NCBI GenBank assembly: GCA_023413645.1 | Contig: JAEZPN010000102.1 | Span: 1-38,951, forward strand | Length of the DNA stretch: 38,951 nt | Source: Bacteroidota bacterium | GTDB lineage: Bacteria; Bacteroidota; Bacteroidia; Bacteroidales; Rikenellaceae | Direction: 5' to 3' | Part shown: one piece after another, positions 23,578 to 32,815 of the stretch | How the letters are laid out: each line of letters starts with the position of its first letter | How positions within the stretch are numbered: position 1 is the stretch's first letter | Translations under genes and position numbers: made by a program | Notes under the pieces: generated by a model | Told to the model about the DNA's origin: nothing | Databases searched by the model: none | What the model saw: only the letters and a program-made list of their open reading frames with translations

Positions 23578-24993
23578 ATGCTTAAGAGACTTTTTGGCTT
23601 TGACTCGCAGCAGCACAGCCTTCGCACCGAGATTATGGCAGGTATTACCATATTTCTCACCATGTCATACATCCTCGCCGTTAACCCAAGCATCTTCAAG
23701 GAGTTGAATATGCCTGAGGGTGCAGTATTCACATCTACTGCACTCGCTGCAATCGTCGGCTGCGTGGCTATGGCGATATACGGCAAACTACCCTTTGGTC
23801 TTGCTCCAGGCATGGGTCTAAATGCCTTTTTCGTCTATACTGTATGTCTCGGCATGGGCTACGACTGGCCATTTGCCCTCACTGCCGTGTTCCTTGAGGG
23901 TATCCTATTTATAATATTGACCCTCACCAATGTACGCGAGGCGATTGTCAACTGCATACCCGCAAATCTACGCTACGCCATAGGTGCCGGCATCGGACTA
24001 TTTATCGCCTTTATCGGCTTGCAGTCGGCAGGCATCATCGCAAGTAACGAGGCCACACTCGTAACGCTGGGTGATGTAACAAGCGGTTCTGCGCTACTCG
24101 GCATCATCGGCTTGCTCATCACGGGCTTCCTATATATTAAAAAGGTGCATGGCGCGATGCTCTTTGGTGTGCTTATCACCATGGTCATCGGCATCCCTAT
24201 GGGCATCACAGAGTTCCAGGGTGTGACATCTACGCCATCATCTATCGAGCCTATATTCTGTAAGTTCCAGTGGGATAACATCTTCACACTTGATATGTTA
24301 GTGGTTGTATTTACCTTCCTGTTTATAGATATGTTCGACACCGTGGGTACGCTTATCGGCGTGTGCCAGCGCGCAGGCATGGTTAACAAAGATGGTCGCA
24401 TCGAGCGCCTAAACCAGGCATTTATGGCAGACTCCATCGCCACTACCGTGGGTGCGATGCTTGGCACGTCAACCACTACGACATACGTTGAGAGTGCTGC
24501 GGGTGTGGCTCAAGGTGGTCGCACAGGCCTCACAGCCTTTGTTGTTGGCTGCTGCTTCGCGGTGGCGCTCTTCTTCTCGCCACTATTCCTCTCTATCCCC
24601 GCAGCCGCTACCGCACCCGTTCTTATCATCGTGGGTCTACTGATGCTCGAGCCAATCCGCAATATCGACTTTAGCGACTATACAGAGTCGATTCCCGCAT
24701 TCATATGTATCATCCTTATGCCGCTATCGTACTCTATCTCCGATGGTATCCTTATGGGCATGATATGCTACGTATTGCTAAACATGTGCTGCGGCAAGTT
24801 TAAGAAGATTTCTATTACGATGTATATCCTTGCGGCACTCTTTATTTTGAAGTACATATTCATCGTCGTAGAACCCAAGAGCGAGGAGGTGGTTTCAGAG
24901 AATATATGCCCCATATGTAGCGCCGCGGCAGAGATGGTCGAAGAGGAGATTATCGCATACCCCGCAGATGAGGCTACGGATGTTACTGAGTAG
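23578..24993 (+). CDS. NCS2-family purine permease (AzgA-like)
   Basis: 471 residues, about 12-14 membrane helices. Family signatures include EIMAGITIFLTMSYILAVNP at the start, FGLAPGMGLNAFFVYTVC, FLFIDMFDTVGTLIGV and MLGTSTTTTYVESAAGVAQGGRTGL. It probably imports adenine, guanine or hypoxanthine by proton symport. After the last helix there is an unusual tail of about 45 acidic residues with a CPIC dithiol (NICPICSAAAEM) that transport itself should not need. Confidence 0.9.
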   Translation: MLKRLFGFDSQQHSLRTEIMAGITIFLTMSYILAVNPSIFKELNMPEGAVFTSTALAAIVGCVAMAIYGKLPFGLAPGMGLNAFFVYTVCLGMGYDWPFALTAVFLEGILFIILTLTNVREAIVNCIPANLRYAIGAGIGLFIAFIGLQSAGIIASNEATLVTLGDVTSGSALLGIIGLLITGFLYIKKVHGAMLFGVLITMVIGIPMGITEFQGVTSTPSSIEPIFCKFQWDNIFTLDMLVVVFTFLFIDMFDTVGTLIGVCQRAGMVNKDGRIERLNQAFMADSIATTVGAMLGTSTTTTYVESAAGVAQGGRTGLTAFVVGCCFAVALFFSPLFLSIPAAATAPVLIIVGLLMLEPIRNIDFSDYTESIPAFICIILMPLSYSISDGILMGMICYVLLNMCCGKFKKISITMYILAALFILKYIFIVVEPKSEEVVSENICPICSAAAEMVEEEIIAYPADEATDVTE

Positions 24994-25010
24994 TCTTGCA
25001 AATAGACAAA

Positions 25011-25043
25011 AATAAGTGGTTGCCCGAAAGGACAACCACTTAT
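25011..25043. terminator. Bidirectional terminator between converging operons
   Basis: AATAAGTGGTTG pairs with CAACCACTTATT, with A/T runs on both sides; it ends the purine permease gene (plus) and the seven-gene run (minus). Confidence 0.85.
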
Positions 25044-25046
25044 TCT

Positions 25047-25343
25047 TTATCGCTGCACCTGCATCAGCCACTCTAAAGAGTCCTGAAACTCCGCACATGC
25101 CCTATCGTTTGCCTCGATAAGCTCCGCTCTGCGCTGGGCATCACACTCCTCAAAGGCCGCTTTACGCTCGGCACACAGCGTGTTATAGCGCACATCCATA
25201 ACTCGGAGCAACGAATCGCGATTTACGACGACCTCCTGGGCACGCTGCTTCACCTCTGCCTCCCTCGTCTCGCTCTGTGCAGCGCCACCACACGAGGCAA
25301 GCGCTGCCAAAGCGATAATTGGGATATATCTTACGATTCGCAT
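25047..25343 (-). CDS. Small helical lipoprotein of unknown function
   Basis: 98 residues. Lipobox LASC (Cys18). The mature part is highly charged and helical (KQRAQEVVVNRDSLLRVMDVRY, AERKAAFEECDAQRRAEL), like a coiled coil. Last gene of a three-gene set with the next two entries, 6 bp after the preceding stop codon. Confidence 0.65.
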   Translation of the reverse strand: MRIVRYIPIIALAALASCGGAAQSETREAEVKQRAQEVVVNRDSLLRVMDVRYNTLCAERKAAFEECDAQRRAELIEANDRACAEFQDSLEWLMQVQR

Positions 25344-25349
25344 GGCAAA

Positions 25350-26024
25350 CTACAAAGCCTCGGGCTCTGCACCGCGCTGCAAACGGCAAGCAAGCTTAAT
25401 CTGCTCGATAGATACGTTGTGTTGCTCGATTTCAGCCTTGCACTTAACAATCTTATCCTCAACAACACCAATCTCTTTGAGGCAACGCTCGTCGAGTGAG
25501 CCACCAGAACCACTCCATGCCTCAACAGCGAGATCCTCCTTACGTTTAACGAGTTCCACGATAGTCTCATTGAGAGTTACGATAGCAGCCTCGTTCTGGG
25601 CAATCATCTCAAGCACCTCCTCATCGCTACCGAGCTCCATGCGCCATGCAGCATCCAAGTCATTGAGACGCTTGTTAAACTCATTCTGTGCTGCACGAAG
25701 TTCATCCTCCTTAGCACGAATCATATCACGACGGTCACCCGCCTTAACCATGATAGGCTCACAGAGACTCTTGAAATACATAGCCGTTGCACCATTATAG
25801 CTCTCGCGGTATGCCATCTCATACTCGTAGGCGAGCTTCTCGAGCTCACGCAAGTCTTCCTCGGTGCGGATGGCCTGCGCCTTGAGGCTAATCTTCTGAG
25901 CATCCTGCTCTGGTGTTGTAATCTCTACTGAGGGCTCATAGAGGTATGATGCCACCAAAAGGCCCAAAACAAAGAGCAAGCCTATGCCTGCAACTGCAAG
26001 ATTATTACGTGTTTTTGTCTTCAT
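25350..26024 (-). CDS. Single-helix membrane protein with long coiled coil
   Basis: 224 residues. One membrane helix at about 10-28 (AVAGIGLLFVLGLLVASYLY), then about 190 mostly helical, charged residues with heptad-like spacing and three cysteines (near 87, 181 and 195). It resembles no family I can name. It probably spans the inner membrane with the coiled coil in the periplasm, between two small lipoproteins. Confidence 0.65.
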   Translation of the reverse strand: MKTKTRNNLAVAGIGLLFVLGLLVASYLYEPSVEITTPEQDAQKISLKAQAIRTEEDLRELEKLAYEYEMAYRESYNGATAMYFKSLCEPIMVKAGDRRDMIRAKEDELRAAQNEFNKRLNDLDAAWRMELGSDEEVLEMIAQNEAAIVTLNETIVELVKRKEDLAVEAWSGSGGSLDERCLKEIGVVEDKIVKCKAEIEQHNVSIEQIKLACRLQRGAEPEAL

Positions 26025-26037
26025 AGCACTACTCTTT

Positions 26038-26313
26038 TTACAACTCGCTCAAAATAGCGTTACACTCCTGAAGATAGGTGAGATATGCCTCACCACCTGC
26101 CTGATCGCGGAAGACCTCCTCATACTTCTCAAGCTCTACACGAGCCTTCTTAAATTCGTTGTAGTTCTGCGCATCAACGGCTGCATATGCCAATTCAAAG
26201 CTCTTGTTTAGAGCATCCTCCTTGGGATCGATGTCGCTGATAACAATCTGCTGGTTCTCCTGGGCACAACCCACTGCAGCAGCAGCAAAAAGCAAGATAA
26301 ATACTCTTTTCAT
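26038..26313 (-). CDS. Small helical lipoprotein of unknown function
   Basis: 91 residues from the ATG at 26313 (MKRVFILLF); an in-frame TTG six bases earlier is less likely. Lipobox AVGC (Cys16). The mature part is helical with a TPR-like single hairpin (FELAYAAVDAQNYNEFKKARVELEKYEEVF). It starts 32 bp after the rlmI stop codon, so it probably shares its transcript. Confidence 0.66.
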   Translation of the reverse strand: MKRVFILLFAAAAVGCAQENQQIVISDIDPKEDALNKSFELAYAAVDAQNYNEFKKARVELEKYEEVFRDQAGGEAYLTYLQECNAILSEL

Positions 26314-26345
26314 ATTCAATTTATTTGTTTCATTTGGGACGAAGT

Positions 26346-27557
26346 CTACTCAACATATACCACCAAACCCTTCAAATACTCGCCCTCGGGATGGTAGATG
26401 TTGATTGGGTGGTCGGCGGGCTGTGTGAGCTGACCTATGATGCGCACCTTACGCTTGGCAATAGCCGCCGAGGTGAAGATTGTGGTGCGGAACAAGTCGC
26501 GGCTTACAGCCTGTGAGCACGAGAAGGTGAAGAGGATACCACCGGGGCGAATCTTCTCCATGGCGCGGGCATTAATCTTCTTGTATCCCTGAAGCGCATT
26601 GCCCAATACTTTGTGGTGCTTGGCAAATGCTGGAGGGTCGAGGATGATAAGGTCGTAACTATCGTCGATATCCTTGAGGTACTCCACAGCGTTGCAAGCA
26701 ATAGCCTGGTGTGGTGCATCGTCGCCAAAGTTAAGGCGTACGTTCTCGTCTGCGAGCTTCACGGCACGCTCCGAGAGGTCTATGCTCACAACCTCACGTG
26801 CGCCACCTGCAAGTGCCGCAACAGAGAAGCCACCTGTGTAGCAGAAGGTATTGAGCACCTTACGACCACGTGAATACTGGCGCACAAGGTCACGGTTCTC
26901 GCGCTGGTCGATGAAGAAGCCAGTCTTCTGACCCTCCTCCCAGTTGACCTTGAACTTAAGTCCATTCTCCAACACTACGTTGTCACGCTCCGAAGCTCTA
27001 CCCCACAAGTAGCCGTCGATAGCTCCGAGGTCGGCCTTGAAGGGGAGCGTCTGCGAACTCTTATCATAGATAGCCTCAATCTCATCGCCATATACCGCGC
27101 GAATAGCCTCAGCAATCTCCATGCGCGAGAGGTACATACCAACGGAGTGACACTGCACAACGGCGGTGCGCTCGTAGATATCTACAACAAGTCCAGGCAA
27201 CAAGTCGCCCTCGCCATGCACAAGACGATAGCATGTTGTCTCGCTATTATGCGCAATGCCCAACGCCTCGCGAAGGCTGCGTGCCGATGCGATGCGCTTA
27301 TGCCACCATGCACTGTCGATATCCTCGCGCTCAAACGTAAGCACACGCACAGCGATAGATCCAATCTGGTAGTGACCACGCGCAATGAACTCACCCGCCT
27401 TAGTTACTACATCCACGATGTCACCCTCCTGGAGGGGTGCTATGCCCTCGCTGATGCGCTCGATGGCGCCAGAGAATACCCATGGGTGGCGGCGCTCCAA
27501 CGACTCCTCCTTACCACGGCGTAGGTGTACGATGCTTAATGTCTTATTCTTGCTCAT
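26346..27557 (-). CDS. rlmI: 23S rRNA m5C methyltransferase (RlmI-like)
   Basis: 403 residues. N-terminal PUA-like domain (about 5-75, RRHPWVFSGAIERI), a linker domain, then a SAM-dependent Rossmann fold: FCYTGGFSVAA (238-248), SIDLSERAVKLADEN, DPPAFAK (307-313) and FTFSCSQ (343-349, with the likely catalytic Cys347). RlmI methylates C1962 of 23S rRNA in E. coli; the exact target here is inferred. Lies 5 bp after the exonuclease stop codon. Confidence 0.9.
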   Translation of the reverse strand: MSKNKTLSIVHLRRGKEESLERRHPWVFSGAIERISEGIAPLQEGDIVDVVTKAGEFIARGHYQIGSIAVRVLTFEREDIDSAWWHKRIASARSLREALGIAHNSETTCYRLVHGEGDLLPGLVVDIYERTAVVQCHSVGMYLSRMEIAEAIRAVYGDEIEAIYDKSSQTLPFKADLGAIDGYLWGRASERDNVVLENGLKFKVNWEEGQKTGFFIDQRENRDLVRQYSRGRKVLNTFCYTGGFSVAALAGGAREVVSIDLSERAVKLADENVRLNFGDDAPHQAIACNAVEYLKDIDDSYDLIILDPPAFAKHHKVLGNALQGYKKINARAMEKIRPGGILFTFSCSQAVSRDLFRTTIFTSAAIAKRKVRIIGQLTQPADHPINIYHPEGEYLKGLVVYVE

Positions 27558-27562
27558 ATCTC

Positions 27563-28261
27563 TTAGTTTTTATTCTCTGCAGTCTCTCTATGGCGGTGGT
27601 GGCGCTTACGTGGGCGCTTTGTGGGGGCATTGAGCGTCTCTACAACACCACGACACGCGATGATGTGTGGTGGTTCACTCTTTGGTTCCGTCGCCATGAG
27701 GTGGTTCAAGATGCGGGGACATACCCACGCATCGGTTGCAGCATACTCCTGCTGCTGCTGCGTTAGTTGCTCGGCATCCCAGTTACTTAGGCGCTGTGCC
27801 TTCGACACACGCTCACCCAAGACTATTGCCGAAAGCTTACGTAGGCTCTTCTCTTGGATACCCCAACGTATCGCCTCGTGTTGCAAATCTACAAAGCCAT
27901 CGGCCTTGAAGTCACGCAGAGCGTGCAACGAACGTATATCACCCATGATGTCGGCGCCAACTTTGATAATCTCGTGCGAGCCCAACACCTTCAAAATGCG
28001 ATTATCGAGGCGTATGCGCGAGAGGCGGAAGAGGTAGCATGTATCGGGAGTGGAGAGCTGCAAAAGTGAAACCTTGTAGCTCACACCAGCACGGAACGAG
28101 GGGCGCGTCTCGGTGTCGAAGCCTATCATCTTGTATCGACGGAGGTCCTCACACGCCGCACCTATCGCGCCATCCTTGTCGACCACAACTATACGACCAG
28201 GGAAGTGCGCAGCAGGAAATGCCGCCACCGTATCGTTATCTATGGTCTCCAAGAATGCCAT
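27563..28261 (-). CDS. DEDD 3'-5' exonuclease domain protein (RNase D-like)
   Basis: 232 residues. Exo I FDTET (Asp49, Glu51), Exo II around KVGADIMGDIRSL, Exo III YAATDAW with the DEDDy tyrosine and aspartate. No HRDC or helicase domain. The tail is very basic (KRPRKRHHRHRE), fitting nucleic-acid binding. Its position directly after recQ suggests joint action on DNA (inference), but RNA substrates are as likely. Confidence 0.85.
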   Translation of the reverse strand: MAFLETIDNDTVAAFPAAHFPGRIVVVDKDGAIGAACEDLRRYKMIGFDTETRPSFRAGVSYKVSLLQLSTPDTCYLFRLSRIRLDNRILKVLGSHEIIKVGADIMGDIRSLHALRDFKADGFVDLQHEAIRWGIQEKSLRKLSAIVLGERVSKAQRLSNWDAEQLTQQQQEYAATDAWVCPRILNHLMATEPKSEPPHIIACRGVVETLNAPTKRPRKRHHRHRETAENKN

Positions 28262-28296
28262 TTGCTGGGTTTAATTTGTAAAATTAACGCGCAAAG

Positions 28297-30222
28297 TTAC
28301 TTAATAAATTTTAGTTTGCCACGCTCCGAGAGCAAAATTTTACCCTCACGCACCAATTTGTCCACAATTTCGACCACACGCTCACCCTCCTCACCTAACT
28401 CTGTGACCAACGTTTTTATATCCATTTCGCGACACGACAACACCTCGACAACTCTGCGCTCGCAGTCGTCGCCACCATCCCTCGCCATGCGTTTGGCGCG
28501 GAGACATACGTCACAGACACCACAGGGTGTGGCCTCGTTGTCGCCAAAGTATTTTTGGATTATCACACTGCGGCACTCATCCTCCGCCGTAGAGTATTTG
28601 AGCATGCCGTCAAAGCGTGCTACGGTCATATCGTAGCGGTGGCGGTAAGTCTCGGGAGCAATGAATACATCTGCTGTTGGGAGGCGCTCCGAATCAAGGT
28701 ATATCATCGGGGTACGCGACGCGGGGATATAGCGGATAATGTGCATACGCCATAGCATACGCAACATCTCGTGGACACGCTCGGTGCTAAGGCCCGAAAA
28801 AGCTGCAATCTGCAGTTCATCAATAGAACGGAAGTGGGTGAAGACTCCATTGTAGAGGCGCAGTATGGAGCGTAGCACAAGGTCCATTTCGTTGCCTCCG
28901 GCATTGAGTTTGTAGAGCGAGTCACGGCTGCACGTAAACATCAACTTCGCAGGGTTATCCTGCTCGTCAACGAGTGTAAGCAAGTTATTCTGCTCCAATA
29001 TTTTAAGCGCACCCACCACGGCATTTACCGAGAGGTGGGCATTGTGACAAAATTCGTATATGTTGAATGGGAACGAGCCACCCTCGCCATCACCGATTGC
29101 GATTTGCAGGTGGTTCATAACGAGTTCGTAGACACGCTTTATATCGGCTAGCGGTGGGAACTCCGCCTTAAAAAGACGCACGATGCGGTCGCTATCGTCG
29201 TTCGAGGTGAGCAACACAGCATAGCTTCGTGCACCATCACGTCCTGCACGTCCCGCCTCCTGGTAGTAGGCCTCCAGCGAGTCGCACATGGCATAGTGCA
29301 CCACAAAGCGCACATCGGCCTTGTCGATACCCATACCAAAAGCATTTGTGGCAACCATGATACGCACCTTACCTGCCACCCACTCATCCTGACGTAGCGA
29401 GCGCTCCAGAGAGGGTAATCCCGCGTGGTAGAAGTTTACGCTCTCTCCCTCGGCACGCAGCTGCTCACACAACTGCTCACACCCCTCACGTGTGCGAACG
29501 TAGATAATGCCCGAGCCCTCGACATTGCGCACTATGCGTAGCACGTGTTCCAACTTATCCTCCACATTACGAACAACATAGGAGAGGTTGTGGCGTGCAA
29601 AACTTGTGCGGATTATATTGGTGGTCTTGAAACCAAGGTGGTGCATAATATCGCGCGCCACGATGTCGGTTGCCGAGGCTGTAAGTGCTAAGACCGTAGC
29701 ATTAGGTTGAAACTCTCTAAGCTCGGCGATGCGCAGATAGGAGGGTCGGAAGTCGTAGCCCCACTGCGAGATACAGTGCGCCTCATCCACCGCGATAATG
29801 CTAACGTTCATGCTGCGCAGACGCACACGGAATGCCTCCGTAGCGAGGCGCTCAGGGGCGATATAGAGTAGTTTAACATCGCCATAGGTGCAGTTGTCGA
29901 GCGCAATCTCTATCTTACGCGAGTCCATGCCCGAGTGCACAGCGACGGCGGGGATGCCCAACTTACGGAGCCTATCCACCTGATCCTTCATCAGGGCGAT
30001 AAGTGGCGTTACGACAATCGCTATGCCTTCGCTCATCAGCGCAGGCACCTGATACGTTAGCGACTTACCACCTCCCGTGGGCATAAGTGCAAGGGTATCA
30101 CGACCCGCAAGCACCGCATCTATAATCTCGCGCTGCTTGGGTCGAAAGGTCTCATAACCCCACCACTTTTTGAGGGCCTCCTCAGGGGTCATGACCTCGA
30201 TATGCTCCTTGCCGTCGGTCAT
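28297..30222 (-). CDS. recQ: RecQ-family ATP-dependent DNA helicase
   Basis: 641 residues. Walker A MPTGGGKS (47-54), DEAH (146-149) in VDEAHCISQWGYDFRPSY, motif VI HYAMCDSLEAYYQEAGRAGRDG, a zinc-cluster remnant ending CGVCDVCLRAKR and a winged-helix-like C-terminus. The HRDC domain of E. coli RecQ is missing; this short form is common in the phylum. Unwinds 3'-5' in recombination and repair. Starts 3 bp after the GH20 stop, so translation is probably coupled. Confidence 0.92.
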   Translation of the reverse strand: MTDGKEHIEVMTPEEALKKWWGYETFRPKQREIIDAVLAGRDTLALMPTGGGKSLTYQVPALMSEGIAIVVTPLIALMKDQVDRLRKLGIPAVAVHSGMDSRKIEIALDNCTYGDVKLLYIAPERLATEAFRVRLRSMNVSIIAVDEAHCISQWGYDFRPSYLRIAELREFQPNATVLALTASATDIVARDIMHHLGFKTTNIIRTSFARHNLSYVVRNVEDKLEHVLRIVRNVEGSGIIYVRTREGCEQLCEQLRAEGESVNFYHAGLPSLERSLRQDEWVAGKVRIMVATNAFGMGIDKADVRFVVHYAMCDSLEAYYQEAGRAGRDGARSYAVLLTSNDDSDRIVRLFKAEFPPLADIKRVYELVMNHLQIAIGDGEGGSFPFNIYEFCHNAHLSVNAVVGALKILEQNNLLTLVDEQDNPAKLMFTCSRDSLYKLNAGGNEMDLVLRSILRLYNGVFTHFRSIDELQIAAFSGLSTERVHEMLRMLWRMHIIRYIPASRTPMIYLDSERLPTADVFIAPETYRHRYDMTVARFDGMLKYSTAEDECRSVIIQKYFGDNEATPCGVCDVCLRAKRMARDGGDDCERRVVEVLSCREMDIKTLVTELGEEGERVVEIVDKLVREGKILLSERGKLKFIK

Positions 30223-30225
30223 CGT

Positions 30226-32313
30226 CTATCGCACAACTATCTCATCCACAAACAAGAAGCCTGTATATTTACTGCGATGTGCCTTGTAGCGGATGTAGCG
30301 CGCCTTGGCGCTACCCTCCCAGCCGAACGACTTGAACGAGGGCAACTCATCCAACACTACTTCGTGCTCAATCTCTGCAATCTTTGTGTAGTTCTCGCCA
30401 TCCTCGGATATGGCAATCTCAACCAGGCATGGCATAAAGACACCCGGTCCGCATATCTGCATAAAGTCGGCGCTGATGCTCTCGATTTTCTTGACCTTCT
30501 CCAGGTCGATGATGACATCTACGCCACCACGACCCAAGAAGCCCTGCCAGCGCTCATCGGCATAGGTCCACGTGCCTCGCTTACCATCCGTAAGCGTTGC
30601 ATCCCACGCCGCAGCATACTTCGGAGCGTAGTAGCGCGAGGGCTCGAGGTAGGTAACGCTCTTACCCAATGCCAAGTGCTCGACATCCTCCAACGACTCG
30701 GGGCGGTTGCCAATCTCATTCTTAAGGTCAAAGGGTGTGTAGCCCTCCTCAATCATGCGGTCGACGATGTCCACCGCACGACGGCGGAAGTCAGCAAAAT
30801 CCTTGTTGAATGGCCATGACCAGCCGATCTCCGCAATGGCGATAGCGCGGGGCCACAACATATGCTCATAGTGCCAATCCTCGACAATAAACTCTGCCCA
30901 CAGATTTGCCTGAACACCAAGGATATACTTGCTCACATCCTTCGACATCGTAGCAGGTGCGGGGTCGTAAGAGTAGACCTTCTCCAAGGGGAGGTAACCG
31001 CCGATGCTCTCGGGCTGTGAGTAGGGGGCATCCTGTGGTGCGTCGATATAGCAGTAGCCATGGGGCGACATAACAACCTTATGTCCCGCCTCGGCAGCCA
31101 TAAGGCCACCCTCCTCGCCACGCCACGACATAACCGTAGCGTTGGGAGCAAGACCACCCTCCAAAATCTCATCCCAACCGATAATCTGGCGGCCACGCGC
31201 ATTGAGATACTCCTCGATGCGGTGTATCATGTAGCTCTGCAACTCATCGACACTCTCCAAACCCTCCTCGCGCATGCGACGCTGACAATCCTCACACAGC
31301 TTCCAGTCGCCCTTGCCCGCCTCGTCGCCACCGATGTGGATATACTCCGAGGGGAATATCTCGATAACCTCGTCGAGTATCGCCTGCATCATCTCGAAAG
31401 TTGCCTCCTTGCCAATGCAGAGGTCGCCCTGACGCTCGGGATTGTGCGTACACTTCAACTCGGGATATGCCGCCAAGACCTCGTCGGAGTGGCCAGGCAT
31501 CTCAATCTCTGGAATGATGGTTATATAGCGGTCAGCAGCATAGTCCACCAACTCGCGAGCCTCCTCCTTTGTGAGGTAGCCTCCCGAAGCACCCTCCGAG
31601 CCCTCATCCACAAACTTACGGTCGCCATACCACCAACCCTTCCAGTCGTGAGGTGTGCGCCATGCAGCATAGCTCGTAAGGCGTGGGTAGCTCTCAATCT
31701 CGAGGCGCCAGCCCGCAGCATCCGTGAGGTGCAGGTGCAGGCGGTTCATCTTCAGGCGCGCCATCATATCTATCTGACGCTTAAGGAAATCCACCGAGCG
31801 AAAGTGGCGTGAGATATCTATCAATACACCGCGATAGCCGAAGCGTGGGTAGTCTGCAATAAGTCCTGTCTTCCACTCGCCACTCTCAACCAACTGACGC
31901 ACAGTCTGGAGAGCATAGAACAGGCCTGCGGCATCGTGGCCCCAAATATAGACATTCCCATTATCGGTTAAAATTGCGTAACCCTCATTATTGTGCGTAT
32001 ATGGCGTAGGGCACAACGAAAGAATGATGCCACCCTTTTGGGGTTCACGCTTTACAACCTCGAAGTTGAGACCCGCAGCCTCTGCCGCAGCGATAAGGCG
32101 CTCCCTGTCCTCGGGTGATATATCGCTATGTTTGCTGATGTCAAAGTAGAGTTTAAGCTCTCGCGTAAAATCAAACTCACCCTCCTCAATGGGGATGTGA
32201 TTCAAAAACGTATCACTCATGCAAAGAGGCGCAGGGGTGATAATATTTTCATACTGTGCCGAGAGTGTGGCACAGCTAAACAAAGCGACTAAGAGTATTG
32301 CAAAACGTCTCAT
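30226..32313 (-). CDS. GH20 beta-N-acetylhexosaminidase, secreted
   Basis: 695 residues from the ATG at 32313 (MRRFAILLVAL); an in-frame extension to 32472 would run through the promoter and is rejected. Signal peptide ends LSAQ. GH20b domain about 25-150, catalytic barrel about 155-490 with the Asp-Glu pair D330-E331 in HIGGDEAGKGDW, and a C-terminal F5/8-type-C-like domain (about 570-695). Removes terminal GlcNAc/GalNAc from glycans such as mucin or peptidoglycan fragments. First gene of the seven-gene run. Confidence 0.9.
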   Translation of the reverse strand: MRRFAILLVALFSCATLSAQYENIITPAPLCMSDTFLNHIPIEEGEFDFTRELKLYFDISKHSDISPEDRERLIAAAEAAGLNFEVVKREPQKGGIILSLCPTPYTHNNEGYAILTDNGNVYIWGHDAAGLFYALQTVRQLVESGEWKTGLIADYPRFGYRGVLIDISRHFRSVDFLKRQIDMMARLKMNRLHLHLTDAAGWRLEIESYPRLTSYAAWRTPHDWKGWWYGDRKFVDEGSEGASGGYLTKEEARELVDYAADRYITIIPEIEMPGHSDEVLAAYPELKCTHNPERQGDLCIGKEATFEMMQAILDEVIEIFPSEYIHIGGDEAGKGDWKLCEDCQRRMREEGLESVDELQSYMIHRIEEYLNARGRQIIGWDEILEGGLAPNATVMSWRGEEGGLMAAEAGHKVVMSPHGYCYIDAPQDAPYSQPESIGGYLPLEKVYSYDPAPATMSKDVSKYILGVQANLWAEFIVEDWHYEHMLWPRAIAIAEIGWSWPFNKDFADFRRRAVDIVDRMIEEGYTPFDLKNEIGNRPESLEDVEHLALGKSVTYLEPSRYYAPKYAAAWDATLTDGKRGTWTYADERWQGFLGRGGVDVIIDLEKVKKIESISADFMQICGPGVFMPCLVEIAISEDGENYTKIAEIEHEVVLDELPSFKSFGWEGSAKARYIRYKAHRSKYTGFLFVDEIVVR

Positions 32314-32336
32314 ACTACATTGATATTTAATTAGGG

Positions 32337-32367
32337 CAAAGATAGCAAAAATTTTGGATATAGGAAA
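32337..32367 (-). promoter_or_regulatory. Promoter of the GH20-recQ operon
   Basis: Minus strand TATCTTTG (32344-32337), with TTTC (32367-32364) at 19 bp. It fixes the GH20 start at 32313. Confidence 0.68.
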
Positions 32368-32399
32368 GGGGCTGCGCGGCACAAAGCTACACAGCCCCA
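32364..32399 (-). terminator. Terminator at the end of the phage lysis genes
   Basis: Minus strand GGGGCTG pairs with CAGCCCC around 17 nt, then TTTCC; a weak T-tract. It marks the likely boundary between prophage and host operon. Confidence 0.6.
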
Positions 32400-32407
32400 A
32401 AATAGAG

Positions 32408-32815
32408 TTAGTTTTCTCCCATAAAGAGCGCCCAGCCACGCTCGACATCCGCGATGTTTGCAGCCACGCCATTCTCGATTTTCGACATCGCCGAAACGAT
32501 GGGTATCATATCCATCTCGGCGCGGGTGTCTACAATCTCATCAGGCATAACACCCGAATAGTCAGACACAAAGCGCACATAGCCCTCAGTGAAATTCTCC
32601 GTGGGTGGAGCATAGCGATTGAGCATCTGGCGTATGGTGTTCAGTCCGTAGCGACTGCGATAGGTATCCAACAGCACAAACATAGCACGATAGCCGTATG
32701 CCATAGATGAAAACTCCTTGAACTCGGGGTCGCGGCTTGGGCGCACCTCGCCCTTATAGCGCACCTTCGAGCGGCGGATATTGCCAGGATTGTTATTGCG
32801 AAGGCCTCTACTCAC
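32408..32815 (-). CDS. Phage lysin (structural protein P5-like)
   Basis: 135 residues from GTG at 32815. RGLRNNNPGNIRRS at the start, then AYGYRAMFVLLDTY and LNRYAPPTENFTEGYVRFV are marks of the P5-like muralytic family. I prefer the GTG start because an AAAGGAGG lies six bases before it and the longer ORF (to 32881) would overlap the holin by 74 bp. With this start it overlaps the holin stop by only 8 bp. Confidence 0.8.
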   Translation of the reverse strand: MSRGLRNNNPGNIRRSKVRYKGEVRPSRDPEFKEFSSMAYGYRAMFVLLDTYRSRYGLNTIRQMLNRYAPPTENFTEGYVRFVSDYSGVMPDEIVDTRAEMDMIPIVSAMSKIENGVAANIADVERGWALFMGEN

